Source: Bdellovibrio sp. ZAP7
GTDB lineage: Bacteria; Bdellovibrionota_B; Oligoflexia; Oligoflexales; RGVZ01
Assembly: GCA_945900755.1 (NCBI GenBank)
Contig: CAMDKS010000008.1
Span: forward strand, 31,130-95,129
Direction of reading: 5' to 3'
Length of the DNA stretch: 64,000 nt
The notes under the pieces were generated by a model. It searched no databases, was not told the origin of the DNA, and saw only the letters and a program-made list of their open reading frames with translations. Positions 63,858 through 64,000 of the stretch are shown here, one piece after another. Position 1 is the first letter of the stretch. Each line of letters opens with the position of its first letter. Made by a program: the position numbers and the translations under genes.

Positions 63858-64000
63858 TTTTCCATAATCGAACGTTTTTATTTTGCGTCCAACTGGTGGA
63901 ACCCCCCGTTGAGGTTCTTGATAACGATAGTCCTCTTTGAATTTCTGCCTTCCTAGTTTTGGGCGAAAAAAATACTTCCAAGCGAGTTCTTAAACTGCGG
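63858..64000. other. right edge, no firm gene
   Basis: A minus-strand frame of about 57 codons (FKEDYRYQEPQRGVPPVG) ends inside the previous gene; it has no start signal and is too short to call. Nothing else is seen. Confidence 0.3.

Noticed and set aside
63815-63985. Minus-strand frame of about 57 codons at the right edge
   Set aside because: It overlaps the 3' end of the ATP-grasp fusion gene and lacks a start.

Overview
The window looks like chromosomal DNA of a motile Gram-negative bacterium. It encodes LPS-assembly genes (lptD and a probable lptE), a TonB protein, outer-membrane barrel proteins, two large CheA kinases, many two-component proteins and a sigma-54 activator. The mix resembles the Bdellovibrionota / former Deltaproteobacteria, but that placement is inference from gene content; no rRNA or other taxonomic marker is present.

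Layout. 0.3-6.7 kb (mostly minus strand): a small alanine-rich secreted protein, a Cache-type sensor kinase with an NtrC-like sigma-54 activator, a CNNM/CorC transporter, a DedA protein and a SCO-like membrane protein. 6.9-12.2 kb: an RRM protein, then a divergent phosphorelay module (Hpt plus a receiver/DHp protein on the minus strand; a sensor kinase plus a TPR protein with a degenerate receiver on the plus strand). 12.3-16.7 kb: outer-membrane, lipoprotein and uncharacterised genes. 16.0-23.6 kb: lptE, lptD, folC, accD, a Cys-rich small protein and exonuclease III. 23.6-28 kb: a fused alpha/beta E1 dehydrogenase, thymidine kinase and a HAD hydrolase. 28-32 kb: a structured non-coding stretch, a truncated globin, a mobile-mystery A/B (HTH/Fic) pair, mntP, tRNA-Ala(UGC) and a DUF420 protein. 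32.1-47.5 kb: a chemotaxis locus on the minus strand (cheA1-cheW-cheB-X-cheY-cheR-Hpt/receiver, and a second cheA), interrupted by an accessory insert of about 4 kb with decayed toxin-antitoxin genes. 47.7-54 kb: tonB, the livKHMGF branched-chain amino-acid transporter and slyD. 54-64 kb: a DUF342/FapA-like protein, rlmN, phosphofructokinase, a soluble MCP with three PAS repeats, and a DUF455-like/ATP-grasp fusion.

How the genes connect. Six sites match the flagellar sigma-28 (FliA) pattern TAAAGTTT-N11-GCCGATAA with exactly 11 bases between the elements. They precede the Hpt/receiver pair, the sensor kinase with the pseudo-receiver TPR gene, the globin (weaker), cheA2, the DUF342 protein and the MCP. 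This suggests one motility regulon spread over the window that contains several genes not normally placed in it. No flagellar gene or fliA itself is in the window.

Most notable observations: the candidate sigma-28 regulon and its divergent phosphorelay module; the diiron/ATP-grasp fusion; the accessory insert flanked by a duplicated cheA 3' end; an Hpt/receiver gene and a BrnT toxin gene each broken by an in-frame stop; an inverted pair of palindromic repeats at 53.9-54.2 kb; and a structured non-coding region at 28.2-28.5 kb. All identifications come from reading the sequence and recalling families; no search was run.
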